Numbered from the stretch's first letter, positions 54,091 to 63,954 are shown. The stretch: 64,000 nt of DNA from Promicromonospora iranensis (GCF_028994805.1 NZ_JAJQQP010000009.1:89009-153008), one strand, 5' to 3'. Numbers and translations: made by a program. Notes: a model not told the origin generated them from the sequence alone.

Positions 54091-55977
54091 TCAGCCCTTG
54101 GAGTCCTCCGCCGCCTTGACGACCTGCTCGAGCCACGAGCGACGGGCGGTGACCGCCGCCTCCAGCTCGGAGATCTTGCGCTTGTCGCCCTTGGCCCGGG
54201 CGGCCTCGAGGTCCGCCTCGAGCCCCTCGATCGCGGCCTCGAGCTGTGCGGCCGCACCCTCGGCACGTGCCCGCGTCTCCGGGTTGCTGCGCTTCCACTG
54301 CGCCTGGTCGGCGTCGCGGACGGCGGTCTCGACCGCACGCAGGCGGCCCTCGACACGCTGGATGTCACCGCGCGGGACCTTGCCGGCCTCCTCCCAGCGC
54401 TCCTGGATGCTGCGCAGCGCGGCCTTGGCCTTGTTCAGGTCCTTGACCGGAACCAGCGCCTCGGCCTCCAGCAGCAGCTCCTCCTTGACCTTCAGGTTCT
54501 CGCCGTACTCCGCGTCGATGACGGCGTTCTCGGCGTCCCGCGCCTGGAAGAACCGGTCCTGCGCCGCCCGGAACCGGGCCCACAGGGCGTCGTCGTCCTT
54601 GCGCGACGCACGACCCGCCGCCTTCCACCGCGTCATGAGGTCGCGATACGCACCGGCGGTGTAGCCCCAGTCGGTGCTGGTGGACAGCGCCTCCGCCTCC
54701 GAGACCAGCTTCTCCTTCTCGACCTTGGCGGCGTTGTTGCGCTGCTCCAGGTCGGCGAAGAAGTGCCGGCGCTCGCGGTCGAACGCGGTGCGGGCGTGGC
54801 TGAACCGCTTCCAGAGGGACTCCTCGGTGGGGCGGTCGATACGCGGCCCGGAGCGCTGCGCTTCCTTCCAGCGGTCCAGCAGCGAGCGCAGCTCCTCGCC
54901 CGCGGGGCGCCACTGCATCTTGCTCGGGTCGGTCGCCGCGATCTTCTCGGCGGCCTCCACGATCGACGTCCGAGCGGCGACGGCCTCCGCCTTGGCGGCG
55001 GACCGTGCCTCCTCGAGTGCGGCCCGACGCTCCGCGGCGAGACCGCGCAGCGTCTCGACGCGGGTCCGGAGGGCGTCCAGGTCACCGACGGCGGCCGGCT
55101 CCGCGGTCTCCTCGCCGAGCTTCTGCAGGGTCTGGTCGATCTCGCGCACCGACAGGTCGGCCTGTTCGAGGCGGGCCTCGAACAGGCCGACCTTCGCGGC
55201 GAGGTCGAGGTACCGGCGCACGTACAGCGCCAGGGCCTCCTCGGTGGTGACCCCCGGGAACTGGCCGACGATGCGCTCGCCGGCGGTCTCGCGGACGTAC
55301 ACGTTGCCCTCGTCGTCGACCCGGCCGAACTTCTCGGCCTCGGTGTGCGCGGCGGCGTCGGCCGCGACCGGCACCACCGGGGCCGGTGCGGCCGACGCCG
55401 CCTGTGCCGCGGGAGCCGACGGCGTACCCGGCTTGGGCGGACGCGGTCGCGCGAGCGCGGCCGGCGACGGGATCGCGGACGGCTTCGGCGTCGCCGCCTG
55501 GGGAGCGGGAGCCGGGGCGGGCTTGTCCTCGGCAGGGGCTTCGGCGTCGGCCGCCGGGGCCTCTTCCGTGGGCGCTTCCTCGGTCACGACCTCTTCCGCG
55601 GGAGCCTCGGCTGCAGGAGCCTCTGCCGCCGGCGCATCCTTCGTCGCAGTCTCCTCGGCGGGAGCGTCCGCCGTCGGAGCCTCCTCAGCCGGAGCCTCCT
55701 CAGCCGGGGCCTCCTCAGCCGCGGGCGTCTCGTCGGCCGGGGCCTCCGGCGCGGTCGCCTCGTCGGCGGCCGGCTCCTCGACGGGGGCCGCAGGGGTTGC
55801 CTCGACGGCGTCCTCCGGTGCCTCCACCTCGGCCGGCGCCTCTGCGGGCGCAGGTGCCTCGGTCGCCTCGCTCGCCGCCTCGGCGGGGGACTCTGCTGCG
55901 GTCGGAGTCTCGGCCACGGGCTCGGCGGGCGCGTCCTGCTGGACGGGCTCGGCCGAGCGGGAAGTGGGTTCGCTCAC
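54091..55977 (-). CDS. DUF349 coiled-coil protein with long acidic Ala/Pro/Glu N-terminus
   Basis: A 628-residue protein. Residues 1-200 are low-complexity, made of Ala, Glu, Pro and Thr (for example [20 protein letters not shown]). Residues ~215-628 are helical and hold several DUF349 repeats, recognised by W-x-x-F-x-x-A ([37 protein letters not shown]) and [20 protein letters not shown]. Function unknown; the repeats are found in proteins linked to stress or nucleoid. GTG start overlaps the upstream cyclophilin stop by 4 bp (GTGA), so the two are coupled. Confidence 0.85.
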   Translation of the reverse strand: MSEPTSRSAEPVQQDAPAEPVAETPTAAESPAEAASEATEAPAPAEAPAEVEAPEDAVEATPAAPVEEPAADEATAPEAPADETPAAEEAPAEEAPAEEAPTADAPAEETATKDAPAAEAPAAEAPAEEVVTEEAPTEEAPAADAEAPAEDKPAPAPAPQAATPKPSAIPSPAALARPRPPKPGTPSAPAAQAASAAPAPVVPVAADAAAHTEAEKFGRVDDEGNVYVRETAGERIVGQFPGVTTEEALALYVRRYLDLAAKVGLFEARLEQADLSVREIDQTLQKLGEETAEPAAVGDLDALRTRVETLRGLAAERRAALEEARSAAKAEAVAARTSIVEAAEKIAATDPSKMQWRPAGEELRSLLDRWKEAQRSGPRIDRPTEESLWKRFSHARTAFDRERRHFFADLEQRNNAAKVEKEKLVSEAEALSTSTDWGYTAGAYRDLMTRWKAAGRASRKDDDALWARFRAAQDRFFQARDAENAVIDAEYGENLKVKEELLLEAEALVPVKDLNKAKAALRSIQERWEEAGKVPRGDIQRVEGRLRAVETAVRDADQAQWKRSNPETRARAEGAAAQLEAAIEGLEADLEAARAKGDKRKISELEAAVTARRSWLEQVVKAAEDSKG

Positions 55978-56738
55978 TGGGTCTCAACTCCTTCGATGGT
56001 GACCGGGTCGACGGGCGCACCGTCAGATGCGCCGCCCGCCGCTCCCGCGTCAGCGACTGCCCGGACGAAGTCCAGGCCGGATGTGATCGTGCCGAAGACC
56101 GTGTACCCGCCGGCGGTGTCGGCGGGGATGGTCGATTCCTCGTAGACGAGGAAGAACTGGGAGCCCATGGACTCTGCGTCGTCGCCGACTCGCGCCATCG
56201 CGACGGTGCCGGCGGGGTAGACGTCGTCGTCCGGGGCATTCTCGATCGGCCCGAAGTTGTAGCCCGGGCCACCCTGGCCCGACATGGTCGGGTCGCCGCA
56301 CTGCAGCACGAAGATGCCGGACGTGGTGACGCGGTGGCAGCCGGTGCCGTCGAAGTAGCCGCCCTGGGCGAGCGTGACGAAGCTGGCGACCGCCTGCGGT
56401 GCGCTCTCGCCGTCGAGCTCGAGGACGATGTCCGCCTCGGTGTCGCCCGAGCAGGCCTGCAGCGTGACGGTCCACGTGCGGTCCTCGGACACCGACGGCT
56501 CGGCGAGCTCGTAGTCCTCGCGGGCCTCCTCGACACCGGCAGGGCAGGCGCCGGCCGCTTCGGGCTCGTTCCCGGTCAGCGCGGCGATCACGAAGGCGCC
56601 CACGAGCGCGAGCACCGTGACCAGCGCGACCAGGCCCCAGACCCGCTGCTTGTGGGCGCGTCTGGCCGCCTGCCGCTGCGCTCGCTTCTCCGCCTGCCTG
56701 GCCTGCTGCGCGCGCTGCCGCTGCTTGGTGGACGCCAC
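55974..56738 (-). CDS. membrane-anchored cyclophilin-type peptidyl-prolyl isomerase
   Basis: A 254-residue protein. The first 35 residues are Gln/Arg/Lys-rich ([20 protein letters not shown]), then one membrane helix ([20 protein letters not shown]), then an extracytoplasmic cyclophilin fold: [57 protein letters not shown]. The catalytic Arg of the usual F-H-R-V motif is kept as CHRV. It assists folding of exported proteins. GTG 56738 with AGAGGA is chosen over a further upstream start. Coupled to the DUF349 gene. Confidence 0.88.
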   Translation of the reverse strand: MASTKQRQRAQQARQAEKRAQRQAARRAHKQRVWGLVALVTVLALVGAFVIAALTGNEPEAAGACPAGVEEAREDYELAEPSVSEDRTWTVTLQACSGDTEADIVLELDGESAPQAVASFVTLAQGGYFDGTGCHRVTTSGIFVLQCGDPTMSGQGGPGYNFGPIENAPDDDVYPAGTVAMARVGDDAESMGSQFFLVYEESTIPADTAGGYTVFGTITSGLDFVRAVADAGAAGGASDGAPVDPVTIEGVETQ

Positions 56739-56941
56739 CGCGTTCCTCTCTCCGTGCTCTCTCGTGCTCGCCTTGACCCGGGGCTTGGCCGCGCTGGACC
56801 GATTCACTGCCGGATCCGGGGCGAATCACCCCGTGCGGGGACAGTGTAGGCATCGGATGCCAGGTCATACTGTCTGAGCCGATTCTCCGAGGGGTGAAGC
56901 GGGCCCTGTCAGCGAGGACGCCAGCCGCTACCGTGGGCGAC

Positions 56942-57604
56942 GTGGAGCTTCGTGTAGTGGTCGCACCCGTGTTCGGCACGAACTGCTGCGTCGTGTCCTC
57001 GGGCGCCGACTGCGTGATCGTCGACGCCGGCGCGGGCGTGGTGGACGCCGTCACGCGGCTGGTCGACGACGAGGGCTTCACCCCGCGCGCCGTCCTCGCC
57101 ACGCACGGCCACGCCGACCACACCTGGGACGCCGGAGAGCTCTGCGCGCGCTACGAGGTCCCGATGCGCCTGCACGAGGCCGACGCCTACCGTCTGGCGG
57201 ACCCCTTCGGCACCCTCAGCCCTGCGTTGGAGGCCGCGTTCGGCCTGCACCGCGACGACTACCGTGCGCCAGCCGTCGTCGAACCGTTCGCCACGCCGGG
57301 CGGGTCCGCCGTGCTGACCTTCGGGCAGGTCACCCTGCACGCCCTCCACGCGCCCGGGCACACGGAGGGCTCCACCCTCTACCGGCCCGACGGCGACGTG
57401 ATCCTCACCGGCGACGTCCTGTTCGCCGGCTCCGTCGGCCGCACCGACCTGCACGGCGGCTCCGGCCAGGTGATGAGCGAGACGCTGCGTGACGTGGTGC
57501 GCGGGCTCGACCCGGCGCTCGCCGTCGTACCGGGGCACGGGCCCGCCACGACCGTTGCCCGCGAGCTCGAGACCAACCCGTTCCTCGCCGCGGACCGCAC
57601 ATGA
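56942..57604 (+). CDS. metallo-beta-lactamase-fold hydrolase (glyoxalase II-like)
   Basis: A 220-residue enzyme with complete metal-binding motifs: THGHADHTWD, HAPGHTEGSTLY, LTGDVLFAGSVGRTDL and VVPGHGPATTV. The GSVGRTDLHGG block is typical of glyoxalase II/YcbL-type hydrolases acting on thioesters. It corresponds to the Rv2581c type, located ahead of hisS in mycobacteria. GTG 56942 chosen. ATGA overlap with the next gene. Confidence 0.87.
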   Translation: MELRVVVAPVFGTNCCVVSSGADCVIVDAGAGVVDAVTRLVDDEGFTPRAVLATHGHADHTWDAGELCARYEVPMRLHEADAYRLADPFGTLSPALEAAFGLHRDDYRAPAVVEPFATPGGSAVLTFGQVTLHALHAPGHTEGSTLYRPDGDVILTGDVLFAGSVGRTDLHGGSGQVMSETLRDVVRGLDPALAVVPGHGPATTVARELETNPFLAADRT

Positions 57605-58284
57605 AGGCCTACGTCGACCAGCGCGCCGGGATGGCTGCTGACGGCTGGTCGGCGGCCTGGACGTTCGACCTCGAGCACTGGGGAACCTGCGGTCAGGGAC
57701 CCGACGACGCGGCGGCGCTGGCGGACCTCGGCACCCGCTGTGGCCTCGGCGCGACGGCGGCCGGCGACGGGGCGCTCCAGGTGGTCGAGCGGGTGGACCG
57801 TCCGGCGAGCGGCGACGAGACGGTGTTCGCCCGGGACCGGGTGCCGGCGTCGGAGGCGGAGCGGGCGGTGACCCTCGAGATCCTGGAACGTGCCCGGGCC
57901 AGGACCCTGGAGCTGGTGCGAGGCGCTCCGCCGTCCGTGCTGGCCTACCGCGATCCCGACCGCACGCTCCCGCCGTACGCCTGGTGGCACACCGTCGGAC
58001 AGGTCGCGCTGCACATCGCGGACATCGAGTCGCGCTACTACCTGCCGCTGCTCGGGCTCCCCGCCCGGGAGCGGGCGGGCGACCTCGTGACCGAGCTCGA
58101 GCAGTCGGGCGCGCACGTCCGCCGTGTCGTGTCCCAGATGGCGCTCGACCTGGCGGCGACGTCCGACCGCCGTGGGAGCTGGACGAGCGTCAAGGCGCTG
58201 CGCAGGCTGGCCTGGCACGAACGGGGCGAGCTCGAGGTGCTCGTCCGGCTGGTCGAGCAGGCGGCTGTGGAAAGGCCGGGCTGA
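57601..58284 (+). CDS. DinB-fold protein
   Basis: A 227-residue protein. The first 80 residues hold an acidic N-terminal piece (WTFDLEHWGTCGQGPDDAAA). The rest has the four-helix DinB/maleylpyruvate-isomerase-like pattern: HTVGQVALHIADIESRYYLP and LRRLAWHERGELEVLVRLVE, with His at the three usual metal positions (HTVGQ, HIAD, WHERGE). A thiol transferase or stress role is possible. Coupled with the MBL gene by an ATGA overlap and 30 bp before hisS. Confidence 0.75.
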   Translation: MKAYVDQRAGMAADGWSAAWTFDLEHWGTCGQGPDDAAALADLGTRCGLGATAAGDGALQVVERVDRPASGDETVFARDRVPASEAERAVTLEILERARARTLELVRGAPPSVLAYRDPDRTLPPYAWWHTVGQVALHIADIESRYYLPLLGLPARERAGDLVTELEQSGAHVRRVVSQMALDLAATSDRRGSWTSVKALRRLAWHERGELEVLVRLVEQAAVERPG

Positions 58285-58314
58285 CAGCGCCCTGCTCGTG
58301 GGAAGATCTGTGGC

Positions 58315-59694
58315 ATGGCAAAGCCCACTCCTCTCTCCGGTTTCCCCGAATGGCTCCCTGACGGTCGCATCGTCGAGCAGCACGTCCTCGACACGCTGCG
58401 CCACACCTTCGAGCTGCACGGGTTCGCCGGGATCGAGACGCGGGCCGTCGAGCCGCTGGACCAGCTGCTCCGCAAGGGGGAGACCTCCAAGGAGGTCTAC
58501 CTGCTGTCGCGGCTGCAGGACGAGGACTCCGCCGGCCGCGCGAGCTCCGAGAAGCAGCTCGGCCTGCACTTCGACCTGACGGTGCCGTTCGCGCGCTACG
58601 TGCTGGAGAACGCCGGCAAGCTCGCCTTCCCCCTCCGGCGCTACCAGATCCAGAAGGTCTGGCGGGGTGAGCGCCCCCAGGAGGGCCGCTTCCGCGAGTT
58701 CATCCAGGCCGACATCGACGTCGTCGGTGCGGGCGAGCTGCCCTACCACTTCGAGGTCGAGGCGCCGCTGGTCATGGCCGAGGCGCTCGGTGCGCTGGCC
58801 GAGATCGGCCTGCCGCCCGTGCGCATCCTCGTCAACAACCGCAAGGTTGCCGAGGGCTTCTACCGCGGCATCGGGCTGGACGACGTCGAGGGCGTGCTGC
58901 GCCAGATCGACAAGCTCGACAAGATCGGGCCGGACAAGGTGTCCGAGCTCCTGGTCACCGAGTGCGGCGCCACGGACGACCAGGCCAAGGCCTGCCTCGC
59001 GCTCGCGTCCGTCTCGGGGTCCGACGTCGGGGTGATCGCGGAGGTGCGTGCGCTGGCTGAGTCGCACGGAGCCGTGACGGAGCTGCTGGAGACCGGCCTG
59101 GGCGAGCTCGAGGCGCTGATCGCGGCGGCCGCGGAGCGCGCCCCCGGCGTGGTCGTGGCGGACCTGAAGATCGCGCGTGGTCTCGACTACTACACGGGCT
59201 CCGTCTACGAGACCGTGCTGGTGGGGCACGAGCAGCTCGGTTCGGTCTGCTCCGGTGGCCGCTACGACACGCTCGCCTCGGACGGCAGGAACACCTACCC
59301 GGGCGTCGGGCTGTCGATCGGCGTCTCGCGCCTGGTCTCGCGGCTGCTGTCCGCGGAGCTCGTGCAGGCGACCCGGTCGGTGCCGTCCGCGGTGCTCGTC
59401 GCGGTGGCGTCCGAGGACCAGCGCGCGGTGTCTGACGCCGTGGCCACCGCCCTGCGGGCCCGGGACATCCCGGTCGAGGTGGCGCCGAGCGCGGCGAAGT
59501 TCGGCAAGCAGATCAAGTACGCCGACCGGCGGCGCATCCCGTTCGTGTGGTTCCCGGGTGCCGCGGGGGAGGACGGCGTGGTCGGTCCCGACCAGGTCAA
59601 GGACATCCGTTCGGGCGAGCAGGTGGACGCCGACGCCGGGACGTGGGAGCCGTCCGCCGAGGACCGCTGGCCGCGGGTGGTCCCGACGTCCTGA
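58315..59694 (+). CDS. hisS: histidyl-tRNA synthetase
   Basis: A 459-residue class II synthetase. Seen: motif 1 region EQHVLDTLRHTFELHGF, LHFDLTVPFARYV, motif 2 FPLRRYQIQKVWRGERPQEG followed by RFREFIQADIDVVG, the His-specific GLDYYTGSVYE, motif 3 GVGLSIGVSRLVSRLL, and the C-terminal anticodon-binding domain. Somewhat longer than E. coli HisS. The ATG at 58315 lies 30 bp after the DinB gene. Confidence 0.96.
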   Translation: MAKPTPLSGFPEWLPDGRIVEQHVLDTLRHTFELHGFAGIETRAVEPLDQLLRKGETSKEVYLLSRLQDEDSAGRASSEKQLGLHFDLTVPFARYVLENAGKLAFPLRRYQIQKVWRGERPQEGRFREFIQADIDVVGAGELPYHFEVEAPLVMAEALGALAEIGLPPVRILVNNRKVAEGFYRGIGLDDVEGVLRQIDKLDKIGPDKVSELLVTECGATDDQAKACLALASVSGSDVGVIAEVRALAESHGAVTELLETGLGELEALIAAAAERAPGVVVADLKIARGLDYYTGSVYETVLVGHEQLGSVCSGGRYDTLASDGRNTYPGVGLSIGVSRLVSRLLSAELVQATRSVPSAVLVAVASEDQRAVSDAVATALRARDIPVEVAPSAAKFGKQIKYADRRRIPFVWFPGAAGEDGVVGPDQVKDIRSGEQVDADAGTWEPSAEDRWPRVVPTS

Positions 59695-59747
59695 CCCTGA
59701 CGCCGGCGCTGACCGCGACGCGGTCGGCGGAGCAACTTGACGTCGGT

Positions 59748-59763
59748 TCGAACGAGTGTTCGA
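59748..59763 (+). promoter_or_regulatory. LexA (SOS) box in the promoter of the radical SAM gene
   Basis: TCGAAC-GAGT-GTTCGA is an exact actinobacterial SOS box with two perfect 6-base half-sites and 4-base spacer. It overlaps a possible promoter, TTGACG (59737-59742), 17 bp, TCGAAT (59760-59765), which would place the transcript start at about 59771, on the ATG itself. Confidence 0.9.
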
Positions 59764-59770
59764 ATCAGGT

Positions 59771-60892
59771 ATGCGATGGCACGGTCAGGCGATCAATCAT
59801 GACGACGGTGCGCTTCCCGGGCTGGAGCTGCCCGGGTTGCGCACCGCCGGGCTCCTGCGCACGGTCCGGTCGCCCGAGTTCGCGGGCGTGACCTTCCACG
59901 AGGTGCTGGCCAAGAGCGCGCTGTCGAAGGTGCCGGCGGCGTCGCAGATGCCGTTCAGGTGGACGGTCAACCCCTACCGTGGCTGCTCGCATGCCTGTTA
60001 TTACTGTTTCGCCCGAAACACCCATGAATATCTCGACCTGGACGCCGGGCACGACTTCGACTCCCAGGTCGTCGTCAAGGTCAACGCGGACCAGGTGCTC
60101 CGCGCCGAGCTCGCCAGACCCTCCTGGACCCACGAGGCCGTCGCGCTCGGCACCAACACCGACCCGTACCAGCGGGCCGAGGGTCGCTACCGGCTCATGC
60201 CCGGCATCATCTCGGCGCTCGCGGACTCGGGCACGCCGTTCTCGATCCTCACCAAGGGCACGCTCCTGCGGCGTGATCTTCCCCTTCTGGTGCAGGCCGC
60301 CGAGAAGGTCGAGGTCGGCCTCGGGGTGTCGCTCGCCTTCGCCGACTCGCCGGCCGGCCGGGAGCTGCAGCAGGCCGTCGAGCCCGGCACGCCGTTGCCC
60401 CGGGCCCGCCTCGACCTGATCCGTGCGATCAGGGCCGCGGGGCTGCCGTGCGGTGTCATGGTCGCGCCGGTCCTGCCGTGGCTCACCGACTCGCTCGCCC
60501 ACCTGGAACGGCTTCTCGACTCGCTGGTCGACGCCGGTGCGACGGGCGTCACCGTGCTGCCCCTGCACCTGCGGCCGGGCGCCCGCGAGTGGTACCTCGG
60601 CTGGCTCGAACGGGAGCATCCGCACCTGGTGGAGGGCTACGGCCGGGTCTACGCGCGGGGCGCCTACGCGCACAAGGGCTACCGGGACTGGCTCTGGGAG
60701 CGGGTGCGGCCGCTGATCGACGAGCGTGGGCTGGGCAGTTCCGCGATGCACCGGGCCCGGGCCGCCGGGGCGCACGAGGGCGATCAGCACGTGGAGGGCG
60801 ACTACCCCCGGGGTGCGTTCAGCGGGGTGCGGGCCGACGGGGCCGGCGCGGCGTCCGTGGGTGGCGACGTCGGGAGCGAGACGCTGTTCTGA
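59771..60892 (+). CDS. SOS-regulated radical SAM protein (Rv2578c/SplB family)
   Basis: A 373-residue enzyme with the cluster motif CX3CX2C as RGCSHACYYCFARN (Cys near residues 73, 77 and 80), then YLDLDAGHDFDSQVVVKVNA, GTNTDPYQRAEGRYRL, and ILTKGTLLRRDLPLL. It matches Rv2578c-like proteins, distant from spore photoproduct lyase, which belong to the mycobacterial LexA regulon. A role in DNA or RNA repair is likely but unproved. ATG 59771 is chosen because the upstream ATG at 59756 lies inside the SOS box; the mRNA is probably leaderless. Its stop overlaps the start of the broken phosphotransferase gene. Confidence 0.88.
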   Translation: MRWHGQAINHDDGALPGLELPGLRTAGLLRTVRSPEFAGVTFHEVLAKSALSKVPAASQMPFRWTVNPYRGCSHACYYCFARNTHEYLDLDAGHDFDSQVVVKVNADQVLRAELARPSWTHEAVALGTNTDPYQRAEGRYRLMPGIISALADSGTPFSILTKGTLLRRDLPLLVQAAEKVEVGLGVSLAFADSPAGRELQQAVEPGTPLPRARLDLIRAIRAAGLPCGVMVAPVLPWLTDSLAHLERLLDSLVDAGATGVTVLPLHLRPGAREWYLGWLEREHPHLVEGYGRVYARGAYAHKGYRDWLWERVRPLIDERGLGSSAMHRARAAGAHEGDQHVEGDYPRGAFSGVRADGAGAASVGGDVGSETLF

Positions 60893-61543
60893 TGCCCCGT
60901 CTGTTCCCACCCGACGACCCGCGCCTGGCCGGCTACACCCTGCAGCCCCTGGCCGGAGGCTGGTCGGGGGAGACGTTCCTGGCCACGCCGGCAGGTGGTC
61001 CCGGCGCGGGGCCTGCCGACCAGGTGGTGGTCCGGTACTTCGCCGGTGGGCGGCACGCGAGCACGCCGCCGGCATCCAGGCGGCGCTCCTCGGCCGGGTC
61101 CGTGGCATCCTCCCGGTGCCGGCGGTCCACCAGGTGCACGACGGCGACTTCACGTCGCCCGGGCCGCTGGTCACGGAGCTGCTGCCGGGGGGAGCGGGGT
61201 GACCTGGTCCTCGCGCGGCCACCCGGCCACCGACCTGGGCAACCTGCTGCGTTTCGACCGGGAACCGGCCTACGTCGAGGGCGTCCTGGACGGCTACGTC
61301 GCAGGTGCGGGTGGAGGTGCGGGGCATGTCCTCGGGACCGGTCCGGAAGAGGGCGTCGACTCCGCCCGGCCCGGCCGCCGTCCGGCCGCCGACCTTGCCC
61401 GGGCGACCGATCTCGCCCGGGCGGCGGACCTCGTCGCCCTGGTGGACCTGGCCGCTCGTCCGGCGAACAACCCGGTGGTGCGCCGGGCGGGGGAGCACCT
61501 GAGGGCGATCGCCCGCACCGGGGACGTGCACGCCACCCCGTGA
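60892..61543 (+). pseudogene. aminoglycoside phosphotransferase-like gene, frameshifted and internally deleted
   Basis: Three frames are needed. From 60892: LQPLAGGWSGETFLATPAGG, the nucleotide-binding N-lobe. Near 61050 the frame shifts to AAGIQAALLGRVRGILPVPA and VTELLPGGAG, ending in a stop at 61202. A third frame resumes with GHPATDLGNLLRFDREPAYV to 61543. The catalytic loop (HxDxxxxN) and the DW-E block that should lie between are missing. The original start overlaps the radical SAM stop by one base. Confidence 0.85.
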
Positions 61544-61559
61544 CCTGCGGCGCTACCGT

Positions 61560-62150
61560 ATGGCCATGGTCCAGCTCGTCCCGCACACGGTGGTGCCGGG
61601 GGCGCTCGCCGGTCTGCCGCAGCCGACGCTTCCGCTCGGGGACGGGATCGAGCTGCGCCCCTGGTCCGACGGCGACGCACCGGTGGTGCACGCCGCCTAC
61701 ACCGACCCGGACATCCAGCGCTGGCACGTGCGGGGCATCGACTCGCTCGACGAGGCACGCGCGCTGATAGCGGCCTGGCGGCGTGCCTGGTCGCAGGAGC
61801 AGCGCCTCGAGTGGGCGGTTGCCGGCGCTGACGGAGCCGCGCTCGGACGGCTCGCGCTCAAGGACCTCGTCCTGTTCGACGGCGTGGCCGAGATCGCGTA
61901 CTGGACCGTGCCCGCTGCCCGGGGACGAGGGCTGGCGCCCCGGGCCGTGGACGCGGCCACACGATGGGCGTTCCGGGTCGGCTTCCGACGCCTGCAGCTG
62001 GAGCACTCGACGCGGAACCCCGCGTCGTGCCGTGTCGCGGAGAAGGCCGGGTTCGGCGCGGAAGGGACGCGCCGGGGCGCGGCGCTGCATGCGGACGGTC
62101 ATCACGACATGCACCTGCACTCCCGGCTGGCCGACGTCGGCACGGGGTGA
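61560..62150 (+). CDS. GNAT-family N-acetyltransferase
   Basis: A 196-residue protein of the RimJ/RimL type: LGDGIELRPWSDGDAPVVHA at the start, EIAYWTVPAARGRGLAPRAV as the acetyl-CoA-binding motif A (RGRGLA), and LQLEHSTRNPASCRVAEKAG then FGAEGTRRG at the end. Substrate unknown. It begins with ATG 61560 or 61566. It lies 16 bp after the broken phosphotransferase gene and may be read from the SOS promoter. Confidence 0.88.
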   Translation: MAMVQLVPHTVVPGALAGLPQPTLPLGDGIELRPWSDGDAPVVHAAYTDPDIQRWHVRGIDSLDEARALIAAWRRAWSQEQRLEWAVAGADGAALGRLALKDLVLFDGVAEIAYWTVPAARGRGLAPRAVDAATRWAFRVGFRRLQLEHSTRNPASCRVAEKAGFGAEGTRRGAALHADGHHDMHLHSRLADVGTG

Positions 62151-62195
62151 AACTTTCGTTGCTCCCCCCGGAGACCCCCTGTTTGACTCGATGTC

Positions 62196-63917
62196 ATGAC
62201 CTTGCGCTCGACGGCGTCGCGCCGAGTACGCGCGGCCCGCACCCCAGCCCTGTCCCTACTCTTCGTCGGCTCGCTGCTGGCCGCGGGCGCGGTGCCCGCC
62301 CAGTCCGCGACCGGAGCATCACCCCCGGCAGAACATCCAGCCGCCCCGAACGCGGCCGCGGCGTCCGAGACCGTCGTTCCCGCGTCGGCCGAGGACATCT
62401 CCTGGTCCGCGTGCGAGGGCGCGAAAGCCTTCGAGTGCGCCACGATCGAGGTGCCCTCCGACTACGACGAGCCGCGCGGTGCGACCACCGAGGTCGCCGT
62501 GACCCGGCTGCCTGCCACGGACCAGGAGAACCGCATCGGGAGCGTGCTGGTCAACTTCGGCGGACCGGGAGGTCCCGGCGTCTCGGGCCTGCACACGTAC
62601 GGCGAGGGCCTGTTCGACGCCTCCGTCCACGAGCGCTTCGACATCGTCAGCTTCGACCCCCGCGCCGTCGGTACGTCGGACCCGGCCACCTGCTTCCCGA
62701 CGGCGGAGGCTGAGCAGGAGTTCGGCGCGAAGGCGCTGCCGCTCCCGTTCACGCGGGCCCAGAACGCTCGGTTCCTCGGTGAGGCCGCGGTCCTCGGTGC
62801 CACCTGCACGCTGTTCGGCGGCGATCGCATCGCCACGGCGTCCACCGCCAACGTGGCCCGCGACATGGACGTGCTGCGGCAGCGGCTGGGTGACGACAAG
62901 CTCACCTATGTCGGGTACTCGTACGGCACCATCCTGGGCGCGACGTACGGGAAGCTGTTCCCCGAGAACGTGCGCGCGCTGGTGCTCGACGGCACCGTCG
63001 ACCCGCGGACGTGGACGGGACCCGCGGAGGGCGAGCTGTTCGTCGCGCGCATGCGCCAGGCGGAGGCCGGCACCGAGACCTATGAGGAGTTCCTGCGGCT
63101 GTGCGTCGGGGCCGGCGAGCGGTGCGCCCTGAACGCCCTCGGGGACCCTGCTGAGGTGGTCGAGGACGTCTACGCGGCGCTGAAGAAGGAGCCCGTCGAG
63201 GTCCCGGCAGGCGACGGGACCACCGTCGAGGTGGGGTACGCCGACCTGGCCACCGTGGCCTTCTCCTCGATGTACGACACGGCGTACTGGCCGCTCCTTG
63301 CGGACTACGCCGCCGAGCTCGCCGTCCTGACCGGCGTGGCCCCGGCGGCGCGCGCGGACGCGCTGGACTCCGGCCTGTCCATCAGCGAGCTGTTGCGCCG
63401 CCTCGGTCTCGCGGAGGACTACGAGTCCACCGGTGGCGGCCTCGCCAGCCTGTGCGTGGACGCCGACTTCCCGGGCCGTCCGGCGTCGTACCCCCGCAAG
63501 GTGGCGGCGCTCGACGAGCAGTACCCGCACTTCGGCCTGCTCCGCGGCTGGGTGGGCGTCCACTGCGAGTTCATCTCGGTCCAGGACGAGGACGCGTACA
63601 CCGGACCGTGGGAGCAGGCGACGGAGGAACCCGTGCTCGTCGTCGGCACCCGGTTCGACCCCGCGACGCACTACGGCTTCACGGCGCCGTACGCCTCCCT
63701 GTGGCCGGACGCCCGGACGCTCACCGTCGAGGGGTGGGGCCACACGACGATCAATGCGAGCACCTGCGCGGACGAGGCGATCGGGCGGTACCTGATCTCG
63801 CTCGAGGCCGACGACGGCGCGGTGTGCGAGCAGGACCGGGTGCCGTTCTCGCCGGAGGCCCTGCGCGACGACGCCCGTCCGGCCGTCCCCGCCCCCAGGA
63901 TCCTGACGCAGCCCTGA
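62196..63917 (+). CDS. secreted alpha/beta hydrolase, tripeptidyl aminopeptidase-like (S33)
   Basis: A 573-residue secreted protein. A signal peptide (RTPALSLLFVGSLLAAGAVP, cleavage near AQSA) leads to an S33-type fold: VLVNFGGPGGPGVSGL oxyanion loop, FDIVSFDPRAVGTSDPATC, nucleophile Ser in VGYSYGTILGATYG (~residue 243), and C-terminal Asp in VGTRFDPATHY (~486) and His in VEGWGHTTIN (~514). Related to Streptomyces tripeptidyl aminopeptidases that trim N-terminal peptides outside the cell. The stop codon falls within an 11-bp tandem repeat. Confidence 0.92.
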   Translation: MTLRSTASRRVRAARTPALSLLFVGSLLAAGAVPAQSATGASPPAEHPAAPNAAAASETVVPASAEDISWSACEGAKAFECATIEVPSDYDEPRGATTEVAVTRLPATDQENRIGSVLVNFGGPGGPGVSGLHTYGEGLFDASVHERFDIVSFDPRAVGTSDPATCFPTAEAEQEFGAKALPLPFTRAQNARFLGEAAVLGATCTLFGGDRIATASTANVARDMDVLRQRLGDDKLTYVGYSYGTILGATYGKLFPENVRALVLDGTVDPRTWTGPAEGELFVARMRQAEAGTETYEEFLRLCVGAGERCALNALGDPAEVVEDVYAALKKEPVEVPAGDGTTVEVGYADLATVAFSSMYDTAYWPLLADYAAELAVLTGVAPAARADALDSGLSISELLRRLGLAEDYESTGGGLASLCVDADFPGRPASYPRKVAALDEQYPHFGLLRGWVGVHCEFISVQDEDAYTGPWEQATEEPVLVVGTRFDPATHYGFTAPYASLWPDARTLTVEGWGHTTINASTCADEAIGRYLISLEADDGAVCEQDRVPFSPEALRDDARPAVPAPRILTQP

Positions 63918-63954
63918 CGCAGCCCTGACGCAGCCCTGACGCAGCCCTGACGCA
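63903..63954 (+). repeat. 11-bp tandem repeat, about 4.7 copies, across the peptidase stop codon
   Basis: The unit CTGACGCAGCC repeats four times and then partly, from 63903 to 63954. The peptidase TGA at 63915-63917 is in the second unit. Because 11 is not a multiple of 3, units read in turn in all three frames, and each contains TGA, so changes in copy number hardly alter the protein. Confidence 0.9.
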
